Below are positions 12,300 to 23,582 of a DNA stretch of 64,000 nucleotides, one piece after another (position 1 is the first letter of the stretch; every line of letters begins with the position of its first letter). The stretch covers positions 1 through 64,000 of the forward strand of contig JFHB01000028.1 of NCBI GenBank assembly GCA_000729835.1. Direction: 5' to 3'. The notes beneath the pieces are model-generated. The model was not told the origin of the DNA. It did not search any database and saw nothing but the letters and a program-made list of their open reading frames with translations. A program made the position numbers and the translations under genes. This stretch comes from Atkinsonella hypoxylon. Lineage: Eukaryota > Ascomycota > Sordariomycetes > Hypocreales > Clavicipitaceae.

Positions 12300-13500
12300 A
12301 GACTCTATAAAACAATAGACTTTTGTACTATTATAATAGAAAAGGCCTATTTTAACTATATATACCTATAAAAGTTATAGAATTTATTCTTAAAATAGTC
12401 TATAATAATTAAAACTATTTTAGCGCCTATAGAATAGCAGTAAAATTATAGGTAGTTTACTTTCTGTAAATATATAAGTAGATTTAAGCCTATATTGCTT
12501 ACTACTATACCTATAAAGAAAACGTAATTAACTGCAGTAAGCTACTAAAGAAATTAAGGTTATTAGAGTTAGTTCTAACTCCCTTTTATATAATTTTACT
12601 TAATTTTATTACTAATATACCTAAAGTTAGCTTAATAAACACCTTATAGCAAAAAGATAGATATAGCTTCTATAACTTACTATATCTAGTAAATTACCTA
12701 TTTAGTAAGTAAATAATTCTTATACTTAAGTATATAATATATATAGTAGAAATTTAGGTAGAACTACTCTTATAAATACTATATTTATTAGACTAAAGCC
12801 TTCCTAAGTAGATTATAAGCAACTAAGATCTAAGGTTTATTTCTAATATCTAGAGAAGTATATTTACCTAAATTAGAAGTAAATTACTTATAGCTATAGC
12901 TTACTACCTATAGATAGATAGAATAGCTAAATAGAAGAATTAAATAGTTATTATTACTATTTAATACTATATAGTTATAAATCTAAATATACTATAGACT
13001 GCAATACTTTTAGCACTATAGCACTAACTTAATAATATAGTAGTAGCTAGTATAGAGATTTCCCTTAATAAACTTATATATAGTTTCTAACTAGCTACTA
13101 TTATTAATTTAATCTAATTAAATAACGTTCTTAGCAATAGAATAAATGTAAGCAATATAGCTATACTTTAGAAGCTATACTAATAAGAGGTAGAAATAGC
13201 TATTAGTATAGTAAATGCCTTAAGTAAGATTAAATATAATGCTTAGTATAAGCTTATTAACATTAAAGTAAAGGATATAGTTTACTTATAATTACACTAA
13301 GGATATATACTTCTAAGAAAGCTAAAAAAGAAATAGTCTTCTTAATAGATAAAGCTATATAAGGTTCTTATAAAAGTAAGCTTATTATTGTTTTATCTAG
13401 ATTTCCTATTAGATTTATATATATATTTAGTAGTATTAATAGCTTACCTTTAAAAGCTAAGATAAAGTAAAGACTCTTTTAACTAAAAAAAGTAACTACT
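12300..13500 (+). pseudogene. Ty3/gypsy integrase, decayed
   Basis: At about 12900 the frame reads YYLQIDRIAKQKN, a degraded form of the integrase block YHPQTDGQSERxN. The C-terminal part contains VKDIVYL (V-G-D-x-V-x-L, about 13270) and ends in a LYIYLVVLIAYL stretch, which corresponds to the HPVFHVSxL end of the Ty3 integrase C-terminal domain. Stops are TAG/TAA. Confidence 0.75.
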
Positions 13501-14459
13501 ACTGCTAATTATAATAGAAGGGTTTAGTATAAAGAACTATTAGGAAATTAAGTAAATTTATGCCTATTAAATCTAATGTTTCTATAGTAGATTAAGTAAG
13601 CTATATTTAGAATTCCTTATATAATAAAAAGAGTTCTTTATTAAAGATAACTAATAGATTTCTAAAGATAAGCTTAAAGTTAATACTTTTAAAATTATAA
13701 ATAAATATCTATAGAAGCACTCTATAAATTAAGAAGAAAAGTATTAGCGTTATTAAAAAGGTAATATAGCCTACTAAAAAACCCTAAATTAGCTAGTAGA
13801 AGCTTACTATTAACTCTTTTCTTTATAAGTTTTAATTTCCTTTATTATATAATAGATTATTTAAATCTTTTAGTATCTCTTTCTTTATTTCTTTATTTAT
13901 TATTATTAGAACTATTAAAATTAACCTATATTATAGAATTATAGAAGGTTAAAAAGAAAACACCTATAAATCTATATACTATTATTTTAACCTACTTTTT
14001 CTATAAATTTACCTTTACTTTTATGAATTTTTACGCTTTTTACTATATAACCTTTTTTTTATACCTTTATATATTATAAAGTCTTTATAAATTTATTAAT
14101 ACTATTATAGCTACTGCTCTTTCTATTCCCTTAAGCTGTTATTTAGCTACTTTTAATATTTAAATACTAAAATACTACACTAAGGGTAATAAACTATCTA
14201 TAAAGTAAATTCCTATAGCCTATAGAACTAACTAGCCTCTATAAAGCTACTTCTAGCCCCTTCTATTCTCTTTATAGAAAATCTACTACTATTATTCTTT
14301 TTTTTTAGTAGTTTAGAATTATTAATTCTAGTAAACCTAAATAGCTTATTTTAAGAAGAGAATAATAATAGTAACTACACTTAAGCTATAATACTATTAC
14401 TATTTAAACCTAAAGAAAAATATATTACTTCTAATATATATATTAATTATAATAATAGT

Positions 14460-15720
14460 TTTAACGCTAAAAGTAAAGGTTTTAAGTTTAAGGAGTAGGA
14501 ATATAACTATAAAGGTAATATAGTAGCTATAGAGCTAAATAATATTAAAACTTATCTTATATTACTTAATTTCTACTGCTTATATAGCACTTTTAGTAGG
14601 CTTAAAAGTACTAAAAGCACCCTAAAAGTTAATAAGTTTATCTTTAGCACTATTTCTATAGAAATTAAAGATAACATTAATATTACTAATGTAGAGCCTA
14701 TTACAGAAGACTATAGTTAGTATTACTACACTAATAGAGCTAAAGAAAAGGTATAGAATATAGAAAATACTATCTATATTTATATCTATAAATTTGCCCT
14801 TAAAGGCAGTATAATAAATAAAACTAGTATTAAGGTCTCTAAAGATAATATATATTACTTACTCTAGTAGAATACAGTAATATATATCTTTAGGATTTAT
14901 AATAACTATAAAGTAAAGCGCTAAAACTAGCAATATAAAGGTAAAGATACTAAGGTATCTATAGATAACGCTAGAGTAGCTAGAAAAGGTAAGATATAGG
15001 TAAAAGTAGCAGCTACTATATACTATAGTAGTAATATAGTAAAAAGAGGTAAAGAAACTATTACTATAAATTTATTTATTAGTTTACTGTTATAGGTAGT
15101 ATTACTTACTATTTACTTCTTTAATAAATTTAGTAGAATTAATAGCACTATTATAGGTACCTTAGCTAGTATTAGCTATATAGACTTACTCTTTATTCTA
15201 TTAGCTAAGGTATAATTCTAGAGCTAATATAATAGTCTCTTTTAGAAGAAGTATAAGTTTAACGCTAAAGAAATAATTAAAGTTTACCTTAAGAATACTT
15301 CTATAGGTAGTAACGCTATATAGAAGTAACTTAACCTCTATATTACTAAAATTAATAAGTTAAATAAAAAGATTAACTAAGTTAAAATAGAGGCTAAAGA
15401 AGGTTTATTTAATAAGTAGTTTAACAAATTATAAACTACTATTTATAGTATATATAACTAACTAAATAGTATAAGTTAATTTAATAAAGGTATTAATAAT
15501 ATTATTAATAAAAATAAAACCTTACTAAAGGTTACTAGTAATATTAATACACTATAGGCAGAAAGTAGATACTTACAATATAAAATTAACTATATTTATA
15601 TAAACTTCTTAGAATGCTTAGCTAACTAGCCTATTACTATATAAGGCCTCTTTAGTAATAGATTTAGCACTATTTAATATAGAAGAAGTGCTTAGTTTAT
15701 ACTAATTAATTTATCTTTAA
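14460..15720 (+). other. Unexplained extra ORF relic after the Ty3 integrase
   Basis: Between the integrase and the 3' LTR the plus strand keeps one frame for roughly 400 codons, interrupted only by TAG/TAA codons that could be RIP products. The reading is rich in Asn, Lys and Ile. It has a hydrophobic stretch near 15080-15110 and, near 15350-15560, a long hydrophilic stretch of coiled-coil character. It does not resemble gag, protease, RT or integrase. It could be an env-like third ORF, a captured host gene, or an older transposon inserted in the element. I cannot tell which. Confidence 0.4.
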
Positions 15721-16513
15721 TGCGTTTCTCTTTATTAATTCTATAAAAGATACCTTCTACAGTAAAGCTAACACTAACTAAGGTAAAAATACTAACTAAA
15801 AGGCTAGCTATAGGTAAACTAATAAAAATGCTTACTAAGCGTAAAACTAGCGCCTTTTAGGTAAAACTCTCCCTAAAGCTGCTAAAAACGTTCTCTAGCT
15901 TTACTTTCTAAAGAGAACTAACAGCCTACTATAACTAACTAATAATTTACTACTATTACTAATGCTTAGGGATTAAAATAGGCTGTATATATATAAAGAA
16001 ATACACTAAAGAGATCTAATAGAAAATTTACTTTAATATAGATTAATTTTTAATACTTTTAATACTATATAGAATAATCTTATATAAAGAATATACTATA
16101 TAGATTTAATAAATTAGCTTTATTATATAAGATTAATTTATAGAATTTAATATTATCTAGGATAATTTTACGCAACTTTACTTATATATAGAATATAGAA
16201 TAAGCTTTAACGCTCTATTAGGTTTAAGGAAATCTATTAATTTAATATATAGATTTAATAGTTACTAGATTATAAGTGTAATTTAGGTATTATAAGTGTA
16301 TAGAAAAATACGTAAATATAGCAACCTATACTGTAGATTGCACTACAATAACAATAATATATACTTACGCAATAAAATAATAACTACCTTTTTGCACCTT
16401 TTATAACAGCTAGATTAATAAGTTATTTAGTTTAATCTAATATACCTTCTAATAACTAACACTTAATTTTTAAAATAGCTAGAACAGCTAATCTTTTTTA
16501 TAGAAGCAGCACT

Positions 16514-16756
16514 TATTATAGAATAATTATATAGACCTATAGGTTACTAGTGTATATAACTGTAATTATATATAAGTAGTTAGAAGCAACACTTAGGTAG
16601 TTAGATTAAACAATTAACTATTATTTACTAGAACACTATTACTAAATGCTCCTTACAGCAACTCTTACGACTCCTCTTACAAATCTTTGCATAACCTGTT
16701 GAATCTAACAACCTATCGTTACTTCTAACAAACCCGTGTCGGATCCCACCGTAACA
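16514..16756 (+). repeat. 3' LTR of the Ty3/gypsy element
   Basis: 243 bp, starts TATTATAGA (a RIP-altered TGTTACGGG) and ends CCGTAACA, followed by the AATAT target duplication. Confidence 0.9.
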
Positions 16757-16761
16757 AATAT

Positions 16762-17151
16762 AGTGTTAAGGAATCTAATAAGAATTAGAAGAAGTCACTT
16801 TTATATATAACTTATATAGTAATAGTACTTTTTACGTTTTTAACTGCGTTGTTGCAGTTTATTTTAGGTATTTTCTGCTGCACTAGACCGCTTTAGGCAG
16901 ACGACCCTATAGGCAGGACTTTTGACTTGACTGTCCGTACAGAGGCTTTGCCTCCTTTTTCCTCCTTTCCCCTCTATCTTAGAGTCTTCGTCGATAGAGC
17001 CTAATAAGACCATTTAATCTTTTCTCTGTAGCCGTAACAAGCGATATCTCTACCAAAAATTAACGTAACAAGACCTAGTAAGAGTCACGTGATAGAGCAA
17101 CTAGTAGGCATAAAAATAGGCTATACAGGGTAGCTTATTTTTAACAGAAAT
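16762..17151. other. Spacer right of the Ty3 element, no gene
   Basis: Mixed AT-rich and moderately GC-rich sequence (16850-16990 is less mutated). No reading frame or recognisable repeat boundary. It may be the right flank of whatever the Ty3 element landed in. Confidence 0.4.
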
Positions 17152-17408
17152 CTTACTTTAACGCTTTTAATACTTATTTAAGCACTTTAATATATCTAGC
17201 TCTTTTTTGTGTATATATATCTTTTAAGCTATAACTAATATTTTATTTCTGTCTTTTTAAACTATTTAATCTTCTTACTTACTATTATTTAATAGTATAT
17301 ACTAATAAATATCTCGCTCTTTTCCGATCCTCTTCGCTCTTAACGTACGCTATATCGCTACTTGTCTTAGTGTAGGCTGTATAGTTATTTAGGGGTTTAG
17401 TTTTAAGC
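17152..17408 (+). repeat. Inverted dispersed repeat, copy 1
   Basis: The reverse complement of this segment matches 23322-23582, including the shared blocks aagagcgagatatttattag and agcgaagagga. This copy is the more AT-rich of the two. The match stops sharply at both ends. Confidence 0.75.
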
Positions 17409-17440
17409 TAACAAAATATCTACCCCTCTTATAGAGGTAG

Positions 17441-17731
17441 TGTAACGGATTCCTTAGTATCCTGTAGCTCTACAAGCTATAGGATTTTCGGGTATCTAGC
17501 TATCCCCCTTCTTGTTTTTCCCTCTCTTCTTCTCTTTCTTCCTCTCTTAGAATTATCTATATATAGGCCACTTCCTCCCTCCTAAGTTAGAGGAATTAAG
17601 CAAGCAATTCACACTCTTTCTTCTACACACTAGAAGCCTCTTTATCTTCTCCATCTTCTATTATCTCTTCTATCTCCCATTTGATATATATCTATTAGAT
17701 ATATAGATGCCTAAGGCATCGTAGTGTTACA
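17441..17731. mobile_element. Probable solo LTR, 291 bp
   Basis: Begins TGTAACGGA (the same start as the solo LTR at 4716) and ends GTGTTACA. Flanks are GGTAG on the left and GTTAG on the right, a 5-bp target duplication with one mismatch. No coding sequence inside. It overlaps the start of the dispersed repeat at 17708. Confidence 0.5.
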
Positions 17732-17864
17732 GTTAGGCTAGAAGAGGGGTATTGGAGGGGGCCCACTACAAGTGGGAAACCGGTGTACGGATGCGACCAA
17801 TCAGTGGTTGTATCCTGTGCACGTGCGGCCGGATCCGCACGATGGAGTCATGACGGTTCCAACA
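17708..17864. repeat. Dispersed ~155-bp repeat with 10-bp hairpin, copy B
   Basis: Matches 4938-5089 in direct orientation. The hairpin is at 17789-17815 (GGATGCGACC and GGTTGTATCC arms). Its right edge is where the APH pseudogene begins to be recognisable, so it marks the insertion or breakage point. Confidence 0.7.
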
Positions 17865-18300
17865 AAACGAATACCCAAATCCATGCTAAAGGGCATAATC
17901 ATCGCCAGAGACCAATCGACAATACCTGTAGTTTCAAAATTAGTTTCGTCTACTAGAATGTTTGTTCCTGAGAAATCCCTATGTGTGAGCACTTGAGGAT
18001 AGCTTTAACAGAAGAGCGATAGGAGTGTCTTGATAAGCTCAGATAGCATTGACTTCGATGGGGCAGGTAACTGTGATTCTCCCACAACTCCCACAAGCTT
18101 AGTGAGCCTTTTGCAGATTCTTTGTTGTTGCTCTGGTTCGGTTTGACTGTCAACTAACTGAGGGTTTAACCAGTTTCGTGCAAAGTATCTTGACTATGTA
18201 AGCAAGGCGCTCTGAATAATCCTCGACCTGGAGCTTACTGTGCCAAGTTTTTAATAAACATTGTGTGCTTGACTTCCTCATCAGGATCCATTTGAACAAG
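17865..18300 (-). pseudogene. APH/choline-kinase-type phosphotransferase, truncated relic
   Basis: The minus strand reads LTHRDFSGTNILVDE followed after a gap by TGIVDW, the phosphotransferase (APH family) catalytic pattern H-x-D-x4-N...x-D-W, then MPFSMDLG, a typical fungal continuation (positions 17992 down to about 17873). Upstream on the same strand, two other frames give plausible N-terminal pieces (SERLAYIVKILCTKL near 18200; LSELIKTLLSLF near 18040) separated by a TAA stop and frameshifts. The C-terminal half is missing: homology ends at the dispersed repeat (17864). This was one of the many small APH-like kinases of filamentous fungi, whose substrates are mostly unknown. The catalytic motif survives but the gene cannot make a full protein. 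Confidence 0.65.
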
Positions 18301-18313
18301 AAAATTCAGGACT

Positions 18314-18845
18314 TCAAATGTAAGATGAGCCTCGTAGGTAGTGCATAGAGTAGATAAAGAGTGGCGGATCCGCCCCGTCCACGATTCCATGGTAGGACGA
18401 CTCTGGTACTAGACCTCCGTGTATCTCCTTGGTCAACCTCACCATCTCATTGTTGAGCATGGCACATGGTTCTCTGAAGGAAACAACAAAGATCATGATA
18501 TTTCCCAGAGCATCCATTGCAGATGACAGTGTAGCTCGTGGAGCCTGGGCTGTCGACTGGGCTCACTGTCGAAGCCGTAGAAACAACTCGTGCAATCTCG
18601 TTGCATTGCATTTGCGATGGCGATTTGCGGTCGCCCAAAAAACGGTTGGTTTCCTGCTGGGCCCAAGAAGTTTGAGTTATCGCTGAAGAGATGGAATTCG
18701 CTTCGGTCATGCTAGCATGGGAGATCGAAGCGTGAAAACTTCCATTGAAAAGACGCTGGCTGGGCGGAAACTCGCAATTTCGGCAAGCGGGGTATTCACG
18801 GTCACCTTCAGCCGCGGTGCTGCTGACCAACTGCATATTCAACAA
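18314..18845 (-). other. Possible hypothetical coding remnant
   Basis: Two overlapping minus-strand frames (132 codons from 18845 and 67 codons from 18517) are open and have protein-like composition, for instance DALGNIMIFVVSFREP. I do not recognise a family, and opposing frames are also open here. It may be a broken gene or chance. Confidence 0.22.
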
Positions 18846-19002
18846 CCCACATGCGTTAAATTAGGCAGCGACCCCTCATTCCAACCATCCTTTATGCAGA
18901 AAGGAGCGCAGACAGTGATGGAGTCAATCAGGCTGACGGCAACAACCAACAGTCGGCGACGTGTTCCAGGCCCGCCATTACCAGGAGGCCTGGCAAACCG
19001 TG

Positions 19003-19010
19003 TATAAAAG
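19003..19010 (+). promoter_or_regulatory. TATA box of the 19138-20009 gene
   Basis: TATAAAAG, 128 bp before the start codon, with a pyrimidine/CA-rich leader following. No other TATA-like site lies closer to the gene. Confidence 0.55.
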
Positions 19011-19137
19011 GGTTACAATATCCTCTCAAAATATGATTCAACATCCAAACTCTTTTAACCACATCAATCTTGATCAGTCAGTATCCTAATCCTTTTACTT
19101 TATCAAGTAAACTTTCTTGCCTTATCACTCTCCCAGT

Positions 19138-20009
19138 ATGGCCAGTGCTCAAACCCTTCCAATCGTGGATATCCCCGGTATTCACCACTCACCTACGGCT
19201 AGAGACTTTGCGGACTCCCGGAACGTGTATGTCCGCCTGTTCCCGACCCTTCGCCCCTCAGCTTCCCCAAATCCATCCCTGAAGGGTTAATATCCTAAAC
19301 ATCCGTGCTAGTGTTAACCTTCATATCCAGTTCTAATAGCCTTCCCCAGCCTGAGGATCAGCCGGAGATATCTGGCACCACGCTCAAAAACTTGGGCGAG
19401 CTTTTTGTTCGCTACAATGCCCAAGATGTCTTCGGCATTCATCTCTTGCATGCCCACTTCCAAATTCCCGAAGGCAATGTCCTATATGGGATTCACATCC
19501 ATGGTTTGGGTAGCTCAGGATCTTGTTGGACCAAGGGAGTTTCAGCAAAGGAGCTGGCTACAAAGTCCATTCATGGCCACGTCTTTCACGTACAATCAAA
19601 CGGAGCCTTCATTCCCTATGAATTCCATGAAGGTGGAACTTCATCTCAGGCAGCTAAAGTTCCCAGAGAGTTTTTCCAAGAGCTTGCTGAGTTCTTGCTT
19701 CTCAATAACCTCACGAACTTGGTTGCACTGCAGCTCTTGGGTGGTCCAAGGGACCAGATCAACACTGAGCTCCTGGTTGGGCCGCAGAGCACTCTGATGA
19801 TGAACACTGAAGATATTCTTGGACTTGATCCCGCACGGATTATCACGGGTTGGCATTTCGAGGTTGGGGAGGATGGGGTTATTTCTTGCAAGGGCAATGA
19901 CGTATATGCCCCCAAGAAAAATACCCATGGTGTTTTCCAAGACTCGAAGCCCCTGCAGACTTTGGAAGAATTGAAGACAGCTCTTCGTCAGGAAGGAATG
20001 ATCTTCTAG
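19138..20009 (+). CDS. Hypothetical fungal protein, 255 aa, two exons
   Basis: Exon 1 is 19138-19226, starting at an ATG that gives MASAQTLPIVDIPGIHH. Exon 2 is 19331-20009. The 104-bp intron has a GTATGT donor and a CAG acceptor; a TAG acceptor nine bases later (exon 2 from 19340) also keeps the frame, and I cannot choose between them by eye. The product has no signal peptide or membrane segment and looks cytosolic. The C-terminal 200 residues are well ordered in appearance (DVFGIHLLHAHFQIPEGN, then a GWHFEVGEDGVI stretch) and codon use is normal. I do not recognise a domain. It is the first apparently intact gene from the telomere and has a clear TATA box. Confidence 0.72.
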
Positions 20010-20278
20010 TGTGTACAGGTACTCAACACCTTTGAATGGTTTGAGGGCCTAGACTTAGCTTCGATGGTCACGATAGGGAGAGCAAAACGGGGCTTTGCTA
20101 GTATATTCCAGCAGTACGACCTGAAAAACCAGACAGTCATTAAGCCAAGAAGAGTAACTTGCATGGAGTGTTTCACTTTAGGCCATCAAGGCACGAATCC
20201 ATGATTTGCTCAGATGCTCTTCTTTCCTTCCCGTCTAAGTCCGAATGAAGTACGCTAAAACATGAAACATAGGGTTGT

Positions 20279-21199
20279 TTAATCCTCAAATGTTGGGTTA
20301 CGCAGCCATGCATGAAGCTTGATGAGAGCTGACGCATCATGCCGCGTTTCTGATGTCGTATAATCCTTCATGTCGCAGTCGATCCAACCTTTTGTGCCAC
20401 GGCTAGTCGACAACTTCTCTCCAATTTTACGAGCTGAGCCAAAGTCAATCACAATGGGTCTAGTATCCTCCGTCACGAGGACATTTGTAGGGTTGAGGTC
20501 GTTGTGGGCCCAGCCGAGGTGGTGTAAATGATCGATGGCCGACTTCAGTGATTCTATAAAGAACTCCCTGTCTGGGATAGTATGGCCTCTTTTAAGATAA
20601 TCGTGTAAGTTATCGTGGTGTCGGTCCAGTACGAGTCCAGTGATATAGCCGCGTCGCACTTGGCAACCATGGTACCCCACAATGTTTGGGTGAGGGTGGC
20701 TCCGAAGCATCTCCATAGCTTCAGCTTCTTCGATCAACCCCTTTGGGAGGAGGTGTACGACTTTGTGCTGGAAAAAGATGTCGTAAAGCGCTAGCCTGGG
20801 CCGCTTGATGAAAACATCAAGTGGAAGCTCCAGAGGAGCCTTGGTGAGAGTGATGCCTTGGGGCCACCGAGGGAAGATTTCGTCGTCAGGGATTCGAGCA
20901 AGAGATTGGGTGGCATCCTGGAATGAAATGTCCTCCTTTCGCCTGTTCAACTGGCCGTAGTATATCATGTCGTCTTCTACCGTTGCGAACATAGTGTATT
21001 TGAAGTCTCCGGTATCTTCGTCAACTTCCTCAGATACCCAAAGTAATTCCTCCCAACTAGAAATCTCTGGCGCCATATTCAAGGGGTTCTCGGATGAGTC
21101 GTAGATGGTTACAAGCGAGCGTGGTCTGAATGTGAGGATACCAAGAGGAGGACAAGGGCAATTCTTGTAGGGTGTCGTCGGATACCTCCTCCAGAACAT
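20279..21199 (-). CDS. Protein-kinase-like protein, 306 aa
   Basis: Single-exon gene. The C-terminal 170 residues carry the protein kinase core. Near residue 235 is HNDLNPTNVLV, the catalytic loop with Asp and Asn in place but HND instead of HRD. About 20 residues on is IDFGSAR, with the DFG metal-binding Asp. A GTKGWID stretch follows where the activation segment and APE region should be. The N-terminal lobe is poorly conserved: no clear glycine loop, and no VAIK lysine that I can place. The protein ends soon after the activation region, so the C-lobe is short. This architecture fits the large group of fungal solitary kinase-like proteins, some active and some degenerate. Start: ATG at 21199 gives the longest frame; an internal Met (MAPEISSWEELLW) is an alternative. 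The gene ends 270 bp downstream of the convergent gene at 19138-20009. Confidence 0.72.
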   Translation of the reverse strand: MFWRRYPTTPYKNCPCPPLGILTFRPRSLVTIYDSSENPLNMAPEISSWEELLWVSEEVDEDTGDFKYTMFATVEDDMIYYGQLNRRKEDISFQDATQSLARIPDDEIFPRWPQGITLTKAPLELPLDVFIKRPRLALYDIFFQHKVVHLLPKGLIEEAEAMEMLRSHPHPNIVGYHGCQVRRGYITGLVLDRHHDNLHDYLKRGHTIPDREFFIESLKSAIDHLHHLGWAHNDLNPTNVLVTEDTRPIVIDFGSARKIGEKLSTSRGTKGWIDCDMKDYTTSETRHDASALIKLHAWLRNPTFED

Positions 21200-21717
21200 G
21201 CTTTGATGCCTCAGGCCTCCATCATCCCTACGAAGCAGGGGTTACATGCAATGTCCAGCACAAAAAGATTCCTGAGATGCTTAAAATGGCGCTGCCAGTT
21301 ACATATTGCCACACTCGTGTAATTTATATTCCAGCCTATATATTGGAGCTTTTTTTTTTTCCGAGAATATCGTCGATATGAAGATAGCCGCGATGGTCAA
21401 GTAGCAGGGTCCTGATGCCTAATTTCTACAACTTTTGGTTGGCCCCTGAGCTGCTCCACAGCGGCAGACAAATGCCCAGTGGGCCCCTAAAATATGAACC
21501 AGATCTAATCCCAGATTGCAGTTCAAAACTTCAACTCATTAATGGCCTCAATCTCATCGTAGCTATCTAAGATTGGCAGTCATGAACCTTCTTTCAAAAT
21601 AGCAGAAGGGGAACTCGAATTTGTCAAGATACTGCCAAAATTATCGTATAGAATGTATTTTGGCTATTTATCTCGTTCCACCGCAACGCCGGCAGGCGGC
21701 AGGCCCCAGGGATCAGC

Positions 21718-22194
21718 TCACCATTCGATCCCCAACGTTACCGGGACGAGCTGGTCGAGTGATGCGTGTTCAAGTTGACTGCGTCCGCCTTTACAGCGTT
21801 TCGGCTTCGATGTCTTGGGTGCCTTGAGTGGCCTCAATCTAGGAAGTTCTTTGCATGGAGGATCGGTAACCTCGCACGGATGGATACGGTCGAAGTCACC
21901 AACATGCACTGGTGTTGCAGCGTTGTCTATTACGTCGGCTGGTCGCTCTGCGAGTCGGGTGATCTCCCGCGAAAGTCCGCTTTCATCACCTGCCTGTTGT
22001 CGTGCCGGGGGCCGACCGTATATGGGTGTTTGCTCGCGCGACGGTGGCAATGCAGGACCAACGTCTTGTTGTTGCGGCGTTGGAGCAGGCGTCGAATAGC
22101 CCGGCTGTGTAGATGTCGGTTCGAGGCAAGCTCGGAGCGAATATAGGAGTCGGTCTTGATGGCATGGAGTATTTCCGGCAACATATAAATGCAA
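21718..22194 (-). CDS. Possible hypothetical protein, Pro/Arg-rich, 158 aa
   Basis: An open minus-strand frame rich in Pro, Gln, Arg and charged residues, with no recognisable domain. Two other minus frames and two plus frames are also open across this stretch because of its base composition. The case for a gene rests only on length and amino-acid make-up. It could be a second exon of a gene starting upstream, but no convincing splice pair was found. Confidence 0.25.
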   Translation of the reverse strand: MHLYVAGNTPCHQDRLLYSLRACLEPTSTQPGYSTPAPTPQQQDVGPALPPSREQTPIYGRPPARQQAGDESGLSREITRLAERPADVIDNAATPVHVGDFDRIHPCEVTDPPCKELPRLRPLKAPKTSKPKRCKGGRSQLEHASLDQLVPVTLGIEW

Positions 22195-23321
22195 TACGCA
22201 ATCTAGTCTCTCGCATTAGATAAGCAAAATTCTTAAACGATGGAAAAGGGGAAGGGGATGGGCTGTAGGGGAACTTCGTGAGTATCTTCTGAGTTAGCGG
22301 TTTCATGTCGCAACCATCCAAGATCAAGTTGCCTCAGCAATAGCAGAGTCAGCAGGCTCAGGGGGGTTGAGGGCTAGGGATGCTGGGGTTCAGTCTGGTA
22401 CTTGTTTGCGAAGGTACAGGGGTGAGGTATTCAGCCTTTCGCGTAACAAGACATGCAACTCAGCTGAACCGACCAAAGACGTCCCTTTGAGAGCATCAGC
22501 CTTGCAGACCCAAGTCGCTCCCTAATTTTAGCGCGGCGGTTCCTCGTTTAGAGCCAGCATCTGAGAGTGCAAACAACAAGTTCAGAGCAGACGTATTAAA
22601 CCAAGAGGAAGAAGCATCTAAATTGAGTTATACATAATTCTTAGGTATGTTAAGAGAGGGAAATGTTAAAACCCATCTACATGATAAATGCCAGATGACA
22701 CAAGTCAGCTCACGATATGCGCTCGTACAAGTAGGCTGACGTAGGTCGTGGACTGTACAGGATGCACCAGGACGCCCTACGCTCCACCGCATCCGTGCTG
22801 GTTAATACCAGAACCCCAGCGCACCTATACCTGGATACAGGGGCGGGATCGGAATAAGCGCTCGTACAGTACATCATGACTGTTTGCCCTCGTGCGACGT
22901 GCAGCTACGCGATATATGCCAGTGCCTTTATATTGCCAGTGCATTGTAAGTATTGATTTTTTTTATGTTGGCTTGTGTGCATCCTTTCGTGCGTCCTAGG
23001 TGGAATACCATCGTCTGCATCGCCTTGTTACAATCCATGCATGGCCCCATTGCAAGGGATATTGTTATAGCTGCGCTTTGTTTCAAGATGCACAACAGCA
23101 TAGGACAACAACAAGCCAAAAACGTCTCCTATATCGTGCAAGAAGCAGAGCGAGGAGCCAAAATCAGCCCCTCTATAAAGACGACCTCCATATAGCGTTT
23201 GGATGGTGTAGCTATAAATCCGACAATAGCTTTATGTCTTTACATGTTTTCAAAACGCACTCCTTTGGCGGGGCGTGTACCTACCCTAAAACAAGAAGCA
23301 AATAGCCGGTTTGTCGTCTCT
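22195..23321. other. Intergenic stretch, no supported gene
   Basis: Short overlapping frames on both strands near 22930-23300 look like chance. No repeat or RNA gene seen. Confidence 0.4.
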
Positions 23322-23582
23322 AAACCAACCCCTAAATGACCATGCAGCCCACACTAAAGCAAGTGGTGGAGTAGCGCACGTTAAAAGCGAAGAGGATTGG
23401 AAAAGAGCGAGATATTTATTAGTGTACGCTATTAAATAATAATAGGTAAGTAGATTAAATAGTTAGAAAAAGCAGAAATAGATTATTAGTTATAGCTTAG
23501 AAGATATATATACGCAAAAAGGAGCTAGTTGTATTAAAGTGTTAAGATAAGTATTAAAAGTAGTAAAATAAGATTTCTTACG
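23322..23582 (-). repeat. Inverted dispersed repeat, copy 2
   Basis: Inverted copy of 17152-17408. It is less AT-mutated than copy 1 and contains aaaagcgaagaggattgg. The two copies enclose about 5.9 kb with the APH relic, the hypothetical gene and the kinase gene. Confidence 0.75.

Larger units (their letters stand above)
6807..16756 (+). mobile_element. Complete Ty3/gypsy LTR retrotransposon, RIP-decayed, 9,950 bp
   Basis: Two 243-bp LTRs (6807-7049 and 16514-16756) bound the element. AATAT lies immediately outside each end (6802-6806 and 16757-16761), a perfect 5-bp target duplication. The ends are TGTTAC...GTAACA. The plus strand holds gag-like sequence (about 7100-9500), then reverse transcriptase and RNase H (about 10600-12090), then integrase (about 12300-13500). 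The RT-RNaseH-integrase order is that of Ty3/gypsy rather than copia. Every domain is broken by TAG/TAA stops made by transitions, so the copy cannot move on its own. About 3 kb between integrase and 3' LTR is not accounted for by gag or pol. The 3' LTR is less AT-mutated in its second half than the 5' LTR. Confidence 0.9.

Noticed and set aside
17801..17992. Intact 63-aa kinase gene
   Set aside because: The frame runs out of homology into the dispersed repeat and lacks the N-lobe and C-terminal half; listed as a pseudogene.
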